A stretch of DNA of 64,000 nucleotides from Pseudeuparius sepicola (lineage: Eukaryota; Arthropoda; Insecta; Coleoptera; Anthribidae), in the NCBI GenBank assembly GCA_963920635.1, contig OY987308.1, forward strand, positions 3,910,225 to 3,974,224. The letters run 5' to 3'. The notes below the pieces were generated by a model. It saw nothing but the letters and a program-made list of their open reading frames with translations, was not told the origin of the DNA and did not search any database. Of the stretch, positions 20,831 to 33,310 are shown one piece after another. Every line of letters begins with the position of its first letter. The stretch's first letter is position 1. Made by a program: the position numbers and the translations under genes.

Positions 20831-22435
20831 ATACGAAAATTTGCGAGGTAAGTAAATTTAATTAGATGAGTATCTCTAGTTCCTTTTTATTTTTTGTTTG
20901 ATCTGTGATTTTAATCTGCAGAATAATTTTCTTAATCTGCATCAGCAACATAACATAAGATACCTAAATTAATACCTATTAAATATTAGTACCTACCTAT
21001 TCATTTTCAATAAAAGTCCATAAGGTTCTACAAACCCCTTATTAGAATTCTTATGAAAATTTCCCAGTGTTAAAGAGATAAAATTAAAATGTTTGCCCTT
21101 CAAGGAGGTAAAACCTGTTAGGTATATTTACTGGACCGGGATAGGCATTTTTCGTTTCATGGAATAATAAAAATATAAGTATATGTGTTAGGGAGAGGCA
21201 GTTTTGAAGGAGCTTTATTTCACACCAACAAAATCGGACAAAAAAGAAGTTAACACGGGTGGGAATATAAAGAACCCTTTTTGTGTAGTCAGTTAAATGT
21301 GTGAGCTTATATTCCATTACAAATTTCTTGCTGAAAAAAAAAATAGCATTTGATGGCAGCGTTTTATTATGTTTAGGTAGCTTAAATTTATAGTTCCTTA
21401 ACTTTCACAGGTTCACTTCTCCGACATGGATTTTGAGTGTCAGGTTGTGCTGAAGAAAGGATCATCTCCTGCAACGTTTGATGAACGTGACTCTAGCAAG
21501 AAAGAACCATTATTAAATATGTATAAATTTCTGAGAACTTGTACTAGTTTAATTTTTCCCATTTACTTACAATATATCTTTGAAAACAAAAATACTGTTG
21601 TCTTCTTTATTGAAATGTAGACGATCTCTCTTGCATTAAAAAGTTACTAACTTTTATTTTACAAAAAAGATACTAATATATCGATATTAAATACCTAGGT
21701 ACCTACTCATTTTTTATTCAGCCTAATTCCTATTATTATTGGTTGATTCATATTACCAAAACAAACTTTCCAACTTTTTGTTCCATACAAATTTCAGTAT
21801 TAATTGTCTTAAAATTATGATGGTAGGTATAAGAAGAGAGTTTGAAGAAACGAAACCAAACAGTAAAACCATTTAAAAGACCTTTTTTATTTTTAAATGA
21901 ACGGAATAATAATTAGGTATTATTGCAGCTACGATTCCTATTGAAGAAATATTCGAAAGTTTGATTAGTTGGTATGCTAGAGCCTTGTTTAATTTTATGT
22001 ACATACCTATCTACATATACCACCCTCCTACAAAAATGTAATAAATGTTTTTATCCTGATATCCTAAAATTTCTGTTTTCTTGGAACAAATTATATGTTT
22101 CTTCACTTTTCCATTCAAACTTCAATAATTATTATTAGTGAAGCTTTGCAAATAACATACTACTACCTAACCTATTTACCTATTTATTGGTTTTATCTAT
22201 ATTTTTATACATTTTAAACTATGCCCTCATCTACCTACGCTTATGGCAGTTAACTGTCGTTAGCTTAACCTTAAAATCCAATTTTCATACAACGTGCTGC
22301 TAGGGGAATGTTAGAAAGAGCGAAAAAATATATGTCTGTTGCACAAAATGAATTTCGTAGGGAAAATAAGACCCTCGCCAGAGAGAGAGATCCGATCGTT
22401 GTCCAACCTCTGTTAAAACGAATAACTGTCACTTT
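20830..22435. other. AT-rich stretch without recognisable gene
   Basis: Only short open frames with no domain and no shared copies. Nothing supportable was found on either strand. Confidence 0.4.
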
Positions 22436-22437
22436 TC

Positions 22438-23060
22438 GTGTCATACAGGGCCTCTAGCCTGGCTGAATGCTTGTTTGTTTTCTATGTGGACTGCTTCTTT
22501 AAATTTTCTTCGGTACCACTGGGGTTCCTATTCGACGATTTTCGCATCCGACCAATTCATTCGGTGTTGATTGGTCCACACGTGTTCTGCTATTCCCGAT
22601 CAGTCAGTCTTAAGTCTAGAGGCCTCTTTGTTTCTTCTATATAGACTTGTCCACACTCGCAGGGGACCTCATATATGCACTCTTTGTCACGGAAATGATT
22701 CGCTGGTTTTGTTTTCGTAAGTGTGGATCGGAGGGTGGAAGATGACTGGAAAAATGTTCGAACCTTGTATTGGCAATTCTTTTAATTTTCTCGGTGACAC
22801 CCTTGATGTATGGTATGACCAGCTTCTTTTCTTGCCCCTCTTGCTCTTGGTTGCCTTTTGTTTTGGTGCATTTGGCGATTGAGTCTTCAATGGTTTTCAA
22901 TGAGAATCCGTTGCCTAAGAGGCCCCTTTTGATGTTTCCGATTTCTTCTTTCAGTGCTCTTTTTGTGTTACATATTGTAGTTGCTCTTTGGTAGAGTGTT
23001 TTGATGATTCATTTCTTTATTGATGTTGAGTGATTCGAATTGTAGTGGAAGTATTGACCA
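22438..23060 (-). mobile_element. Penelope-like element fragment (reverse transcriptase tail and GIY-YIG start)
   Basis: Minus-strand relic. The linker region reads LVIPYIKGVTEKIKRIANT, the counterpart of LIIPYIPGLSDKLKRIGN in the element at 51.4 kb. A frame change is followed by an endonuclease start with ECGQVYIEETKRPLDLRL, a GIY-YIG-type block. Stops and shifts follow. It is from a different Penelope-like lineage than the 51-kb copy. Inactive. Confidence 0.6.
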
Positions 23061-23079
23061 GTGTGCGTTTTCTTTCCAC

Positions 23080-24435
23080 AGGGTGTCCAACTTTATAACT
23101 GTACAAATTTATATTTATATCACAAACTGACAGATCGTCGTGTAATCCATGATCTAAATAACCGCCACTGTAATCTCTACGATATACCCAAGCACCGCAC
23201 AACTAAGTTTGAAAGAAGTTTTACATACAACGCTGCCAAAATTTATAACAGTCTGCCACAAGTTATCAAAGGATCAAATTCACTTTATACCTTCAGGAGA
23301 AAGATCAAGGCCTATCTCTTTGATTTGCGCGTTGGAAGCTCGCTACCTTAATCTATATTCTTCTGTTTTTGTTCTCGCTTGTCTTTGGCCTCATAGCATT
23401 GAATATAATAATATAATAATCGCATGTTTGTTTGTTTTAAATTATATTGTAATTTGTTTAAACATATTTTTGTTCTAACAAGTTGGTTGCATGGAAGAGC
23501 GACGTAAGTCGAATGTCGCCAACACAATGAATTTAGTGTTTAATAGCTACATTGTATGATTTCCAAATAAAGTCACATTATTATTATTATTATTAAATCC
23601 GTAAAATCTTCGTTTTTGGAGATAATCGCCTAAACTTTTTTTGTTTGAAAGGCCTTCAAAAACCGCTTATTTTGACCTTCGTGTCATTTTCAAAATGCAA
23701 GTCCAGGGCCGGCTGCGATTTTTTTATACCCCCGATTTTCACGAAAACCATTTAGCGTTTTTTTTATTTAAAATCTGACCCAATCAGAACACCCAAAAAC
23801 CCCTATATACCAAATTTGAACAAAAAATATACAGGGAGTTCCATTCTACAGGTTGTCAAAGTTGAGCAAAATAGGGATTTTAAAGGCATCTGCCAAGTCA
23901 AGTGTGCCATGGAATCCCCTCAAAACTGTTGAATGGTCAATAGGACCACTCAAGGTGTTGGTGTGCAAAAGGCCAATATAAAATATACAGAGGGTTCTTA
24001 TCGGTGCCATCTCAAATTACTGAATTTTTGGAACTTTATACGGGTCAAAAATCGAGTATATCACAACCGCTCAACACACTATAAAGAACTAAATCTAAAA
24101 AATACAGAAGCCTGCCAGTGAGTAAGTCCATATCAGTAGTTAAGGTGGCTGAAAACGAAAACGAAAATGTATAATCTTAGACAGTGACTTTGTTGAGAAA
24201 GGTCCAATAATTTAAATTGTTTTTATTTGTTAGTTTGCATTTTGTAAAGAGATACATTACTTTTGTGTTTATCAATATTTTTTCAATGATTCCAGAGCAC
24301 TCTCGATTCGTATAAGTATCATAAAATTTCAGAATTTTGAGATGGCTCTGAGAAAAACACCCTGTATATTTTTGTAGTAAATCTTTTCACGCCAACATTT
24401 TGGGTGGTCCTGTTGACCAATCAACTGTTTTGAAG
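23080..24435. mobile_element. F1 foldback copy interrupted by a retrotransposon fragment
   Basis: The left end CAGGGTGTCCAACTTTATAAC at 23080 matches 16645. The sequence stops at about 23108 and resumes near 23597 with CCGTAAAATCTTCG, which follows directly in the 16.6-kb copy. The right part runs to about 24435, where similarity ends inside the second arm, so the right terminus is lost. Confidence 0.6.
23109..23597 (+). mobile_element. Non-LTR retrotransposon 3' fragment nested in the foldback
   Basis: Plus-strand fragment of about 490 bases. The encoded C-terminal segment (DLNNRHCNLYDIPKHRT, then FERSFTYNAAKIYNSLP, then FRRKIKAYLFDLRV) is typical of the end of jockey/CR1-type reverse-transcriptase proteins. 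It ends with AATAAAGTCAC and an (ATT)n tail at 23575-23595. AAAT-like sequence on both sides suggests the target duplication. Dead on arrival (5' truncated). Confidence 0.65.
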
Positions 24436-26118
24436 AGATTGCGATTGACTTGCCGGTAAATAAAAATTTTACAGGGGTGGTCATTCCTTAAATGGGGCAC
24501 TAAAAATTGTAACACCCTGTATAGCTACGGTAATGCAAATTGGTACGTTTTGGTTTCGAACAAGGCTGAATAAGAATCCGGCATTAATTTTCCTCTAAAA
24601 AAATCCCTAATAGTACTTTTCGAAATTTCGGCACTAAAACTCAGTCGCAGTGGGCCATGAATTTAGTGCACGAGGCACGTGAATCATGCATTTAGTGCCA
24701 TTTTTAAGCTCTATCCAACAAAAAAAAGTTTATGAAAATCGAGCCACAAATAAAAATTTTACAGGGGTCCTTAAGTGGGACACACTGTATAAATGAAGGG
24801 CTCGGAACATTTCTATTTGGATACTTAGGAGAATCCTCCCTCAAAGTTTCTACGAGTATTTTATCATTTTTTGGTAAAGACCTTTAAAATATCACAGCAT
24901 TCTTCTTTCAAAAACATTTTTTAAAATTGTAACTAGTAACAGCTTTAGGAACAAAATTTTAAGACTATAATCTGACAGGTAAAAAGAAACATTGAACTTA
25001 TACAGCCTACTTGGTTCATGGTTGTCAGTTTTATTATCATGGCTGACTTGATTTATCATAAATTTGGTTTTATTGTTTGGCCTATTCAGATAGAACATCA
25101 GACACTGACCATGAGACCATGTATAGTAAAATTATTTTAAGAAGTCCTTACTAGGACTGTCAATTGGTAATTTTGGCGTCCTAAGTTGGCATCAACGCAA
25201 CAAAAAATACAACCGGGTCATAAGTCCAGGTCAGTAACGGCCCCATTTGCACAATGAATAACTACTAATAACACGAACAAGAACAACACAGATAACGGTA
25301 AAACTCACGAAACATACAAACTCTGCGAATATTTTCACTGCCCAAAGTTTGAACCCTTTTGAACGATCCGGAAAACCTTCACTGTCACTTTCACAGCACC
25401 GAAACAAAATTTGCCCGAGTCCGCCTCATAGACGCTGGTGCAAGTGGCTGATTTTAACAAAATACCAAAATGAAAGTGTTTCCATGAAGTTTGAAATTAT
25501 TATTAAAATGAGTTGTAGTCATAGTTATTTTTATTTGTAGCGGTATAATCGTGATTGGAAATAGGGTTTTTATTTTAGTATGTTCTTTTTTCCGTATCAC
25601 TTGGGTAACTTTTCACATCATAAATCAATGAGTGACGTCATTAACTGGTTGGGACACATTTAACGCAATGTTATACCCATGGTTAACAGAAAATTCCTAG
25701 GGATTTTGTGGAGAATGTCATCTGACAAAATCGGGACTTCTTACAGTAATCGGGGTTTATCTAGTATGATGGAGCTTCTCTGATAAATATCTCGGAAACG
25801 GTTGGAGATAAATAGGTCAAATTATAGACCGTTGGAATCAGAATTGAAAAAGGAATCCTATAATGGTATGGAATGTGTAAGTTGTAAAATAGAGAAAATT
25901 ACTTTCATTTCCACTATAACCAGAAGTTATTTCAAAAAACTAAATTATTCAGGAAAACTACTTGAAGGTTCTCTAATGGTTGTGACGGTAAAATTTTTTT
26001 TTGCAAAAAATCTTTTTTTGCGATAACTCTCTCACCAACCCCTGTATACAAAATACGAGTACACCATCGAATTCCCCTTAATTTTTACTAAAATATAATT
26101 TTTTGAATGGCCACCCTG
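24436..26118. repeat. Mixed transposon debris
   Basis: Two related short units, ATAAAAATTTTACAGGGGT at about 24462 and 24752, each precede CACCCTG- or CACACTGTATA-like ends near 24520 and 24790. 25730-26118 looks like a single arm of a foldback (ends CACCCTGTAC). 25130-25560 is less AT-rich, with a short open frame (25349-25540) of no recognisable family; it might hold a promoter but no motif decides this. Confidence 0.35.
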
Positions 26119-26119
26119 T

Positions 26120-26235
26120 ACCTCCATTATTTGGATGCATCACAACACTCATTCATAGCTTCTCAATATCAACATACTGTTTCAGACAAAGCTTCATATT
26201 GTGGCTTCTTAGAGTTTGCCTTTACGTTGTGTAGA
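26120..26235 (-). pseudogene. ZF3-like C-terminal tail relic
   Basis: Read leftwards it parallels the end of ZF3 (AVSERQSVDTDEE and NEYCDVSE): here KANSKKPQYEALSETV, then a stop, then MNECCDASK and a stop. It is nearly the same as 43262-43307 joined to 44929-45005, but without the Tc1 element. It therefore serves as the empty-site counterpart of that insertion. Confidence 0.55.
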
Positions 26236-26639
26236 TCACATCAAACAAATAAGGATATACAGTGTGTATCGCTTTAACTCAACACCAGAGCTGGGTGCGG
26301 ATACTCATAAAATATATTCGAGTACTGGATACGGATACTTCCCGAATACCGAATCCCAGAATACAGGTACTTTTACCTAAGAAAGTATTCAAATACATGT
26401 ATCCGACTACAATCTTATGGATATAAGATACGGATACTCTAATTTAAGAATTGCTTTGTAAAAACAGTAGGTATTAACAAAAAAAGATCAATAATATTCA
26501 GAAAAATTAACGTTTATTGCTTTTTGAAAAGGTAAGTAATAGAAAAATAATACCTAAAAGCAAAGATTTATTCAACCTAGATATTCAGAGACAGGCTTCA
26601 ACTGGGGAGGGGGGATAATGGGGATAATAAACGTTACTT

Positions 26640-27250
26640 AAGTTAATAATAGTTATTTATGTACCAAGGCACTGAAGTTCAACTTTTTATGACTCATGTG
26701 GAGTTTAGTTGCTGAGGCCTCTGGCCGAGGCAAATAAACCACATGAGTCATAAAAATAACTTCAGTGCCGAGGTACATATTATATTTTTCTTGAAATCGG
26801 AAAAAAAATGTTTTATTAGGCAAGAAAATAATAATAAGGGATCACCCGTCCACGAACCGACTACGCGCGGCGTTGCTTGACTTTACCGATCGCTCTACCT
26901 AGCACAAGCATAATGATGTACGGCACCTTCTGACAGAAAAACCAAACTGCTGCTTCTTGTGCAGCTTACACAACAAATCTATTGTTTTTTCAAATTTACT
27001 AAAATATGTATACTGAAGGATTGCGCTTCTATAGGAAACAATTTCGCAATGTGTACGAAAAGTTAAATGAGCCTTTATCGGCCAGGTTTTGAATATTTGG
27101 TCACTTTTGATGGGCGATTTCTCCTCGTCTGACGTTTGATGTTTACATCTTGCCAAGGCCTACTTATTGAAAAAATCGTACAATAATGGGCTACATTATT
27201 GTACGATTTCTGTGCTTTTAATGACGATTTTGGGACATTTTAATGCCGAT
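26640..27250. repeat. Dispersed element B, copy 1
   Basis: Begins with a hairpin (stems GTACCAAGGCACTGAAGTTC and complement, 26660-26785) with a GAGGCCTCTGGCC core. It runs to a second hairpin around TCGTACAATAATGGGCTACATTATTGTACGA (27176-27210), given here only as a position guide. A related, inverted copy is at about 34200-34945. 26899-27156 is open on the minus strand but is not kept open in the other copy. Confidence 0.5.
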
Positions 27251-27499
27251 TTCAAGAAAATATATTTTATTACTTATCGTAATAATTGAATAACTTCAGC
27301 GGACCCCACTTGAAGCCTCTCTCTCTGAATATTAGTGAATATCTAGGTTGAATAAATCTTTGCCAAAACTTTTGGCACAAAAGTAACAGCGAACTAAAAA
27401 ATAAATCCCTAAACACAAAGTTTATTTGCTAATACTATTAAAATTTTCAAGGAATCAAGAATACTATAAAATAAAACAAGAACGAAGCCGACTTTACAA

Positions 27500-28130
27500 C
27501 AAATTCTAATAAAAAGAACCTTTGATAAAATAAAAACATGCAAATGTGTCTGTTATTGCAACGAATTTAATATCCACAATAAAATAAAATGCTTGTTTGT
27601 TATGTTCCTTTAATTTGACGAGTTTACATGGCATATTTCCATAGATTTTCTTAAGAAAGGCGAGTCTAAAAAGCAAGCAAGGGTATTTGGTACCTTTTGG
27701 TTTGAAATGAAGTCCATGGCTAGTTGTAGTGTAAGAAAGTACATTACACATTGGGTTTTTCAGTTTCTTCTGTATGAAGTGGACCATGATTGGTTCGCTT
27801 TGGGGCTTTAAACAAATTCTTCTATTTTCATTCTTGCAGACGTTACAAAATACTCTTCCAAAATATAATATCTAAAATTCTTGCTTCTTCAACTGGTTGA
27901 ACAGATCATCCCATAATTCCAAGATAGTGTTTATTCTTCTGCAATTCACGTAATGGTCTGTGCATATGATTTTCTTCAAGTCCACCGTACATTCATATTA
28001 TCACCAAATAAATCTACCTATAAAAACTCTGTTAATATGGCAAAACTGCGAAATACTGACCGCAAAGAGAATTCGTTACAGTAAAAAGAATGTAAATGGT
28101 AATAAAGCTGGATATTCAAAATATGGGACA
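27500..28130 (-). pseudogene. Decayed gene fragment of unknown family, copy 1
   Basis: Open from 27787 to 27506 on the minus strand, with earlier codons readable in the same direction (ELWDDLFNQL, FCNVCKNE, ICLKPQSEP) and a C-X2-C pair. Two other copies at about 40480-40930 (minus) and 42640-43140 (plus) share the text LKKI.GNMPCKLVKLK and FACFYFIK. All have breaks. Could be the end of a transposon or host gene; not recognised. Confidence 0.4.
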
Positions 28131-28234
28131 TTCTAAATGTCAGAAAGTGGCATACCTATAACCAAAGAATACCCCCTGTAACCTATAATAAGTCACCTCC
28201 AATGAAATATGACGTCATGCTAGGGTTTTTAATA

Positions 28235-30536
28235 CAGGGTGTCCGGTAAGTACCTCCTAATCTCTCGGAAGCATACAGGGGAGGTCAAAATAACCCTAGT
28301 TTGTCAAAGGAAAAAAATTCCTACAGTGCCCCTTAACGGAGATACAGGGCCCCAAAAGAGTACTTAGCGATTTACTTTTTTGGCTCTAACTTTTGAACCG
28401 ACTTGTATAATTTAATGAAATTTTAATAGTTTATGTTGGCCATAAAGACTCATAAAACCATACTACCGTAGATGTTTCACATCGTCAGGGAAGTCAGGAA
28501 CGGACTTGCCACCACACTCGTTGGGCCAAATTTTTGACAGGTGTCATTTTACAGAGCTGAAAACTGTTTTTTTAAATACTTTGGTCATTGCTCTTTAAAA
28601 AAGGTACTCTTCATTTCTTTCGACCAAATGAGCCGTTTTCGAAAAAATTTAGTTTTTTAACACGTTTACACAATTAACGAGTGCTTGTCCATAAAGGTAC
28701 GGAACCCTAAAAATAACATAATACAGACTAGGCTGATATGCATTTAATTTATAGTGAAGCGCTGTCCAACTCTTCGAAGGCAAGAAGACTTTATGCTGAA
28801 AGATTTCCAGCTCGAAAACCTTTCAAAGGGTTGATCGGAGCTTAATTAATTTACAATGTTATTAAAACACAAAAATAATGAAAACGTTTAAATGTTATTT
28901 TGGCAAATGTTCAATATGAGCTCCACGTACTTCAATACATTTTCTTAGTCTTCGAATATTTTCCCGCTGCACTGCAAATAATATTCCGGCATTATTACGA
29001 ACTTCGTTAGAATGCTGTGTTATTCTCGCTAGTAGTTCTTCTCTAGTATTTACTGGTGTTGAATAAACTAGTTGTTTTAGATGTCCCCAAAAGTAAAAGT
29101 CTAAAGGATTTAGATCAGGCGACCTTGGTGGCCATAAAACAGGGCCACCTCGACCTATCCATCGAGGGCCAAAAACGTTAGTTAAGTGTTGACGTACTAT
29201 ACAGTTAAAATGAGGTGGAGCACCATCATGCATGTACCACATTTGCATTCTTCTATCAAGAGGTACGTCTTCCAATAAATTATTTAAATTTTGCTGCAAA
29301 AATTGCAAATAAAGCTCACCATTAAGTCTTCCTTCCAAAACAAATGGACCTATAAGGTTAGTTCCGATGATGCCCGCCCACACATTTACCATAAACCGTT
29401 GTTGGTGTTTGTTTTGAATTATGGCGTGCGGATTTTCATCAGCCCAAAAATCTCTTGTAAAACCGGCTTCATCGGTAAACAAAATAAGGTTAGAAAAATT
29501 TAGATTTAGGTTATGTTGCTGTATAAACCAGTTGCAGTATTGGAGTCTTGCTGGATAATCATTCGGGGACATAGCGTGTACTCTTTGAACGTGATACGGG
29601 TGCAATAACTGTTCTCTTAGAGTTTCGTGTGCAACCCATTTTGTAGCATTGTTTTGTGCCGCGAGCTTTCTTACGCTGCTTGAAGGGTTGTCAGTAATAT
29701 CTTGCAAAATTTGTTCCTCTACGTGAGGGTGTCGTGCGCTCCTGGGAGGTCCCTCACCTCCACGTCTCGGCAAAAATGACCCTGAATAAAAAATTTCACA
29801 AATTAATTCGTTAACTCGAATAATTACTTTCTAATCATCTTTTACCTGTTTCCCTTAAGCTCCAATCAACCCTTTGAAAGGTTTTTGGACTTGGCAATGT
29901 TCGAGCAGGAAATCTTTCAGCATAAAGTCTTCTTGCCTTCGAAGAGTTGGACCGCGCTTCACCATAAATTAAATGCATATCAGCATATTCTGCGTAAGAA
30001 TATTCTTCCATTTTTAAAATTTATTTTTTACTTGAAGGCGGTTTTGACAAGTTCCGTCAATAGTAGATTTTTACCTAATTGTGTTTAGCATTAGTAACTT
30101 TTGAGTGTTATACAAAAACTTAATTTTTTCGAAAACGGCTCATTTGGTCGAAAGAAATGAAGAGTACCTTTTTTAAAGAGCAATGACCAAAGTATTTAAA
30201 AAAACAGTTTTCAGCTCTGTAAAATGACACCTGTCAAAAATTTGGCCCAACGAGTGTGGTGGCAAGTCCGTTCCTGACTTCCCTGACGATGTGAAACATC
30301 TATGGTAGTATGGTTTTATGAGTCTTTATGGCCAACATAAACTATTAAAATTTCATTAAATTATACAAGTCGGTTCAAAAGTTAGAGCCAAAAAAGTAAA
30401 TCGCTAAGTACTCTTTTGGGGCCCTGTATCTCCGTTAAGGGGCACAGTAGGAATTTTTTTCCTTTGACAAACTAGGGTTATTTTGACCTCCCCTGTATGC
30501 TTCCGAGAGATTAGGAGGTACTTACCGGACACCCTG
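28235..30536 (-). mobile_element. Mariner-like element (DD41D) with long inverted repeats
   Basis: 2302 bases with ends CAGGGTGTCCGGTAAGTACC and complement, arms of about 420 bases (28235-28657 and 30117-30536) differing at only a few positions, and TA on each side. The inner part encodes a two-exon transposase on the minus strand. A second, smaller inverted match to the first exon is at 28740-28845, within the element. The empty target sits at about 41012-41030 (TTTAATATAGTG), showing a clean TA insertion. It looks young and possibly autonomous. Confidence 0.85.
28895..30011 (-). CDS. Mariner-like transposase, two exons
   Basis: Exon 1 is 30011-29846 and exon 2 is 29781-28895, with a 64-base intron (donor GTAAAAGATG, acceptor TTTTTTATTCAG) spliced in frame. 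Cut-and-paste transposase. The start ATG is followed by EEYSYAEYADMHLIYGEARS and RRLYAERFPAR, a helix-turn-helix of the DUF4817 type seen in insect mariner-like proteins. A second DNA-binding helix region (ITDNPSSSVRKLAAQ) follows. The catalytic DDE/D domain has LFTDEAGF, YMHDGAPPHF and SPDLNPLDFYFWG, with 41 residues between the second and third Asp (DD41D). It ends at 28895-28897 without internal stops; total about 350 residues, full length for the group. No broken site is seen. Confidence 0.85.
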
Positions 30537-30738
30537 TATAGTGTAGGTCCAGGTTAAACAAAAGGATATACAGTGTGTATGCAGTAAGACACATGTTTTT
30601 CTGCCTTCGATCGACCTTGGTTCTATCTGAGTTGAGGCAGACTGAATGCACATTGCACTCCTTTCTAGGACAATTCGACGCCTGCCAATATGATCCAAAG
30701 AAATGACATGATTTTTGAAATATTAACCAATCAGGTGA

Positions 30739-32352
30739 TGATTTCAGCGATTATTTCCCTCGTACTGCTTGCATCCAACAAGGTAGCTCCTTCCATAAAA
30801 ATCCAACCAATCATATGCCTCTGCTAGCGATAATTGCACTTGTGCAAAAGCAAAGCGGTAATACCACTTGTGCAATTATCACTTCGTTGCTTAGCAACCG
30901 CGAATCTGTTCGATACAAACACGTACTTCTTAAAATTGGTGTGTTTTACACTGTTCTAAATTATGCAGCTTATAAATTATGTTGCGGTATTATTAAGCAT
31001 TGTATCAATGAATTCATATAATTTTTACATTGCTAAATTGTTATTAGACCTCCGTCTCCGTTTAAATTTATGACACACATTCAGAAAATAAACCAATGTT
31101 ATAGCAGGGTGTACGTACAATCGCATTTGCCTTGGATATCCAAGCGTCATGTTTGTTTACTCGAAAACTATAGTCGAAGCTATCAATAATTCGTGCCAAA
31201 TGAGTCATTATGGAAATGTAAACAGAAAAAATTAGTACAGAATTTATTAAATCGTATTCAAGTGCATGAATTATTGCCATAAATTTTTCGAGTAACGAGG
31301 GATAATTTTCTTAAAAAATTCGTGGGGGATTCGGTAAGAAAATTCCATATCTACACGTAAATAATTAAATGAAATTATTATCAAAATTTTTGTTGAGTAT
31401 AATGTTACAATGTCACATTATAATATTGACATGTGTCAAAAAATTTCCACTGTAATCACCTCCTGCTGCCTAGAGCAAGTGAGAATATTTCCGGAAATTT
31501 TTTGAGTTGCCATGACAATGAAGCAAAAAACGAGCCTCTGGTTGGTCAAAAAAGGTAGGTATGGAATTTTCGTATGTAATATCACTAGTGCCGGAAATTT
31601 TATCGATAATTTTTTTGAAAGCGCTATTTTGCCTGGAAAGAGCACGAGTATAAATTGGGCTTTTAATTTCTGATAAAATACCGAGAGCGAAGCTCGAGGG
31701 ATTTTATCTCCGAAAATAAAAGCCCAATTTGTACGAGTGGTTTTACTAATGGGCAAAATAGGGCTTGAGAATAAAATTATCTAGAAAAATTTCCGGCACG
31801 AGTGGTATTTGTCGAGATTATTTCACGAATACGATTTAATAATTTCTGTATTAATTTTTTCTATGTTTACATTTCCAAAACGACTCATTTTGAACGAGTT
31901 TATTGACAGCTTCGACTGTAGCGTTCGAGTAAACAAACATGATGCTTGGGTATCCAAGGCAAATGCGATTATACCTACACCCTGTCGGCGTTGGTTTATT
32001 TTCTGAATGTGTCAAAAATTTGAACGGAGGCGGAGGTCTAAATAACAAGAATTTAGCAATGTAAAAGTTATATAAATTCATTGATATAATGCTTAATAAT
32101 ACCGGAACATTATTTATAAGCTGCATAATTTATAACAGTGTGAAACACACAAACTTTAAGAAGTAGGTACGTGTTTGTATCCAACAGATTCACGGTTGCT
32201 AGGCAGCGAAGTGATAATTTGCACAAGTGCAATTACCGGTAATTGCACTAGTGCAAATTATCGCTAGCAGAGGCATATCATTGGTTGGATTTTTATGGAA
32301 GGAGCTACCTTATTGGATGCAAGCAGTATGAGGGAAATAATCACTGAAATCC
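30739..32352. mobile_element. Foldback element with arms of about 550 bases
   Basis: The left arm (30739-31285) is the inverted, imperfect copy of the right arm (31806-32352). Landmarks in both are GATTATTTCCCTC, TTGGATTTTTATGGAAGGAGC, the palindromic TTGCAC..GTGCAA motifs, and TAAACAAACATGA. The centre (31440-31800) holds smaller palindromes around GGAAATTTT and AAGCCCAATTT. No transposase. Open frames here are arm sequence and are not genes. Confidence 0.7.
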
Positions 32353-32640
32353 TACTCTATTAGTTACGCCCTAGTTACGCTAAACCAATATTGTGACAGC
32401 TAAAACTGATAATCCGATAACTTCTTCACATTACCAAATATAATATAGGACTAGAAGATATGTTTTCAGTTAACACATTGATTGTTAAATATCTGTTGGC
32501 ACAAAAAACATATACAGAACCGAAAACTCAACCCAAATGACAGCTGACAAATGGATTTAACTTGTAAGCATGATAATTAAATTTATATATGGGTAGTTAA
32601 GAAAAACATACATCTAACCCTTGTTTATCTCATAAACAAG
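32353..32640. other. Spacer without gene
   Basis: AT-rich; ends with a short hairpin CCTTGTTTATCTCATAAACAAGG (two 9-base stems) just before the tRNA-like sequence. Nothing else is seen. Confidence 0.4.
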
Positions 32641-32646
32641 GATCTA

Positions 32647-32718
32647 ACCTCAATGGGCTAGGGACATGATTCTCGCTTTGCATGCGAGAGGTCCTGGGTT
32701 CAAATCCCGGTTGTGGCT
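32647..32718 (+). tRNA. tRNA-like gene, proline-type body with UGC (Ala) anticodon; probable pseudogene
   Basis: Cloverleaf of about 72 bases. Acceptor ACCTCAA pairs with TTGTGGC with two mismatches (A1-C72 and T-T). The D arm has CTAGGGACATGAT. The anticodon stem CTCGC/GCGAG is perfect, with loop TTTGCAT, giving anticodon TGC. The T arm is CTGGG TTCAAAT CCCGG with a perfect B box (GGTTCAAATCC). A T-run terminator follows at 32722. The D and T arms match what I know of insect tRNA-Pro, whose loop would be TTTGGGT, while the anticodon reads Ala. Acceptor mismatches favour a tRNA pseudogene or SINE head. Confidence 0.55.
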
Positions 32719-32959
32719 GCTTTTTTTATTATTATAATTTATTACTAAGAAGTTGGGTTGTTAAATTATGGCTACATACACACGGAATAATTATTAAGCA
32801 GTTGTTAAATTCTCTTTTTAAATACAACTCGTGGTATGTCTAATAATAGATAATACCTTTCGTTAATTTAAACCTCATTATAATCCTAATGCTAAGAAAA
32901 TACCACTCCTGCTGCGCAGTTGTGGTATTTTCAGCTTTGGGATTATAATTTGTAACATT

Positions 32960-33310
32960 AACGAAAGGAATTGTCGATAATAGGCACACCACTTGTTACA
33001 TTACCCGTGACAACGGGGCTGATGGCCAAGGGCACTGGACAAATTGTGGATTCACGGTATTGCTCATTAATAGCTTTATGTGGGTGATTTACTAATAATT
33101 GTCCTACACTCCCTGGGATTACTATGGTTTTATGTAGTACTAACGAAGACAAAATAATAGTAATTGCCACCCCTCCCCCGCACAAGCATTCAGTTGCTTC
33201 TGAGGTACTCCTAGTTTGGAATATTGTGAGGGAGAAAATTATTATTGTTACCTACATTATTATCAAAACTAAAGAAAAAATTAAGTATATCTTTATTGTC
33301 TCTAGCTCAT
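32960..33310 (-). repeat. Element C copy joined to an m1 relic
   Basis: Reverse-oriented copy of the 3790-4180 and 42120-42360 sequence (CCCCCGCACAAGCATTCAG and TAATAGCTTTATGTGGG). Just beyond it, at about 33260-33310, are the m1 upstream tract (AATAAAGATATACTTAATT) and acceptor (TTTTTTCTTTAG), followed by only a few bases of exon. The same junction of element C to an m1 acceptor exists at 42100-42130 on the plus strand. Confidence 0.45.

Noticed and set aside
31436..32126. Open frames in the 30.7-32.4 kb foldback
   Set aside because: Mirror images in the two arms with no family resemblance.
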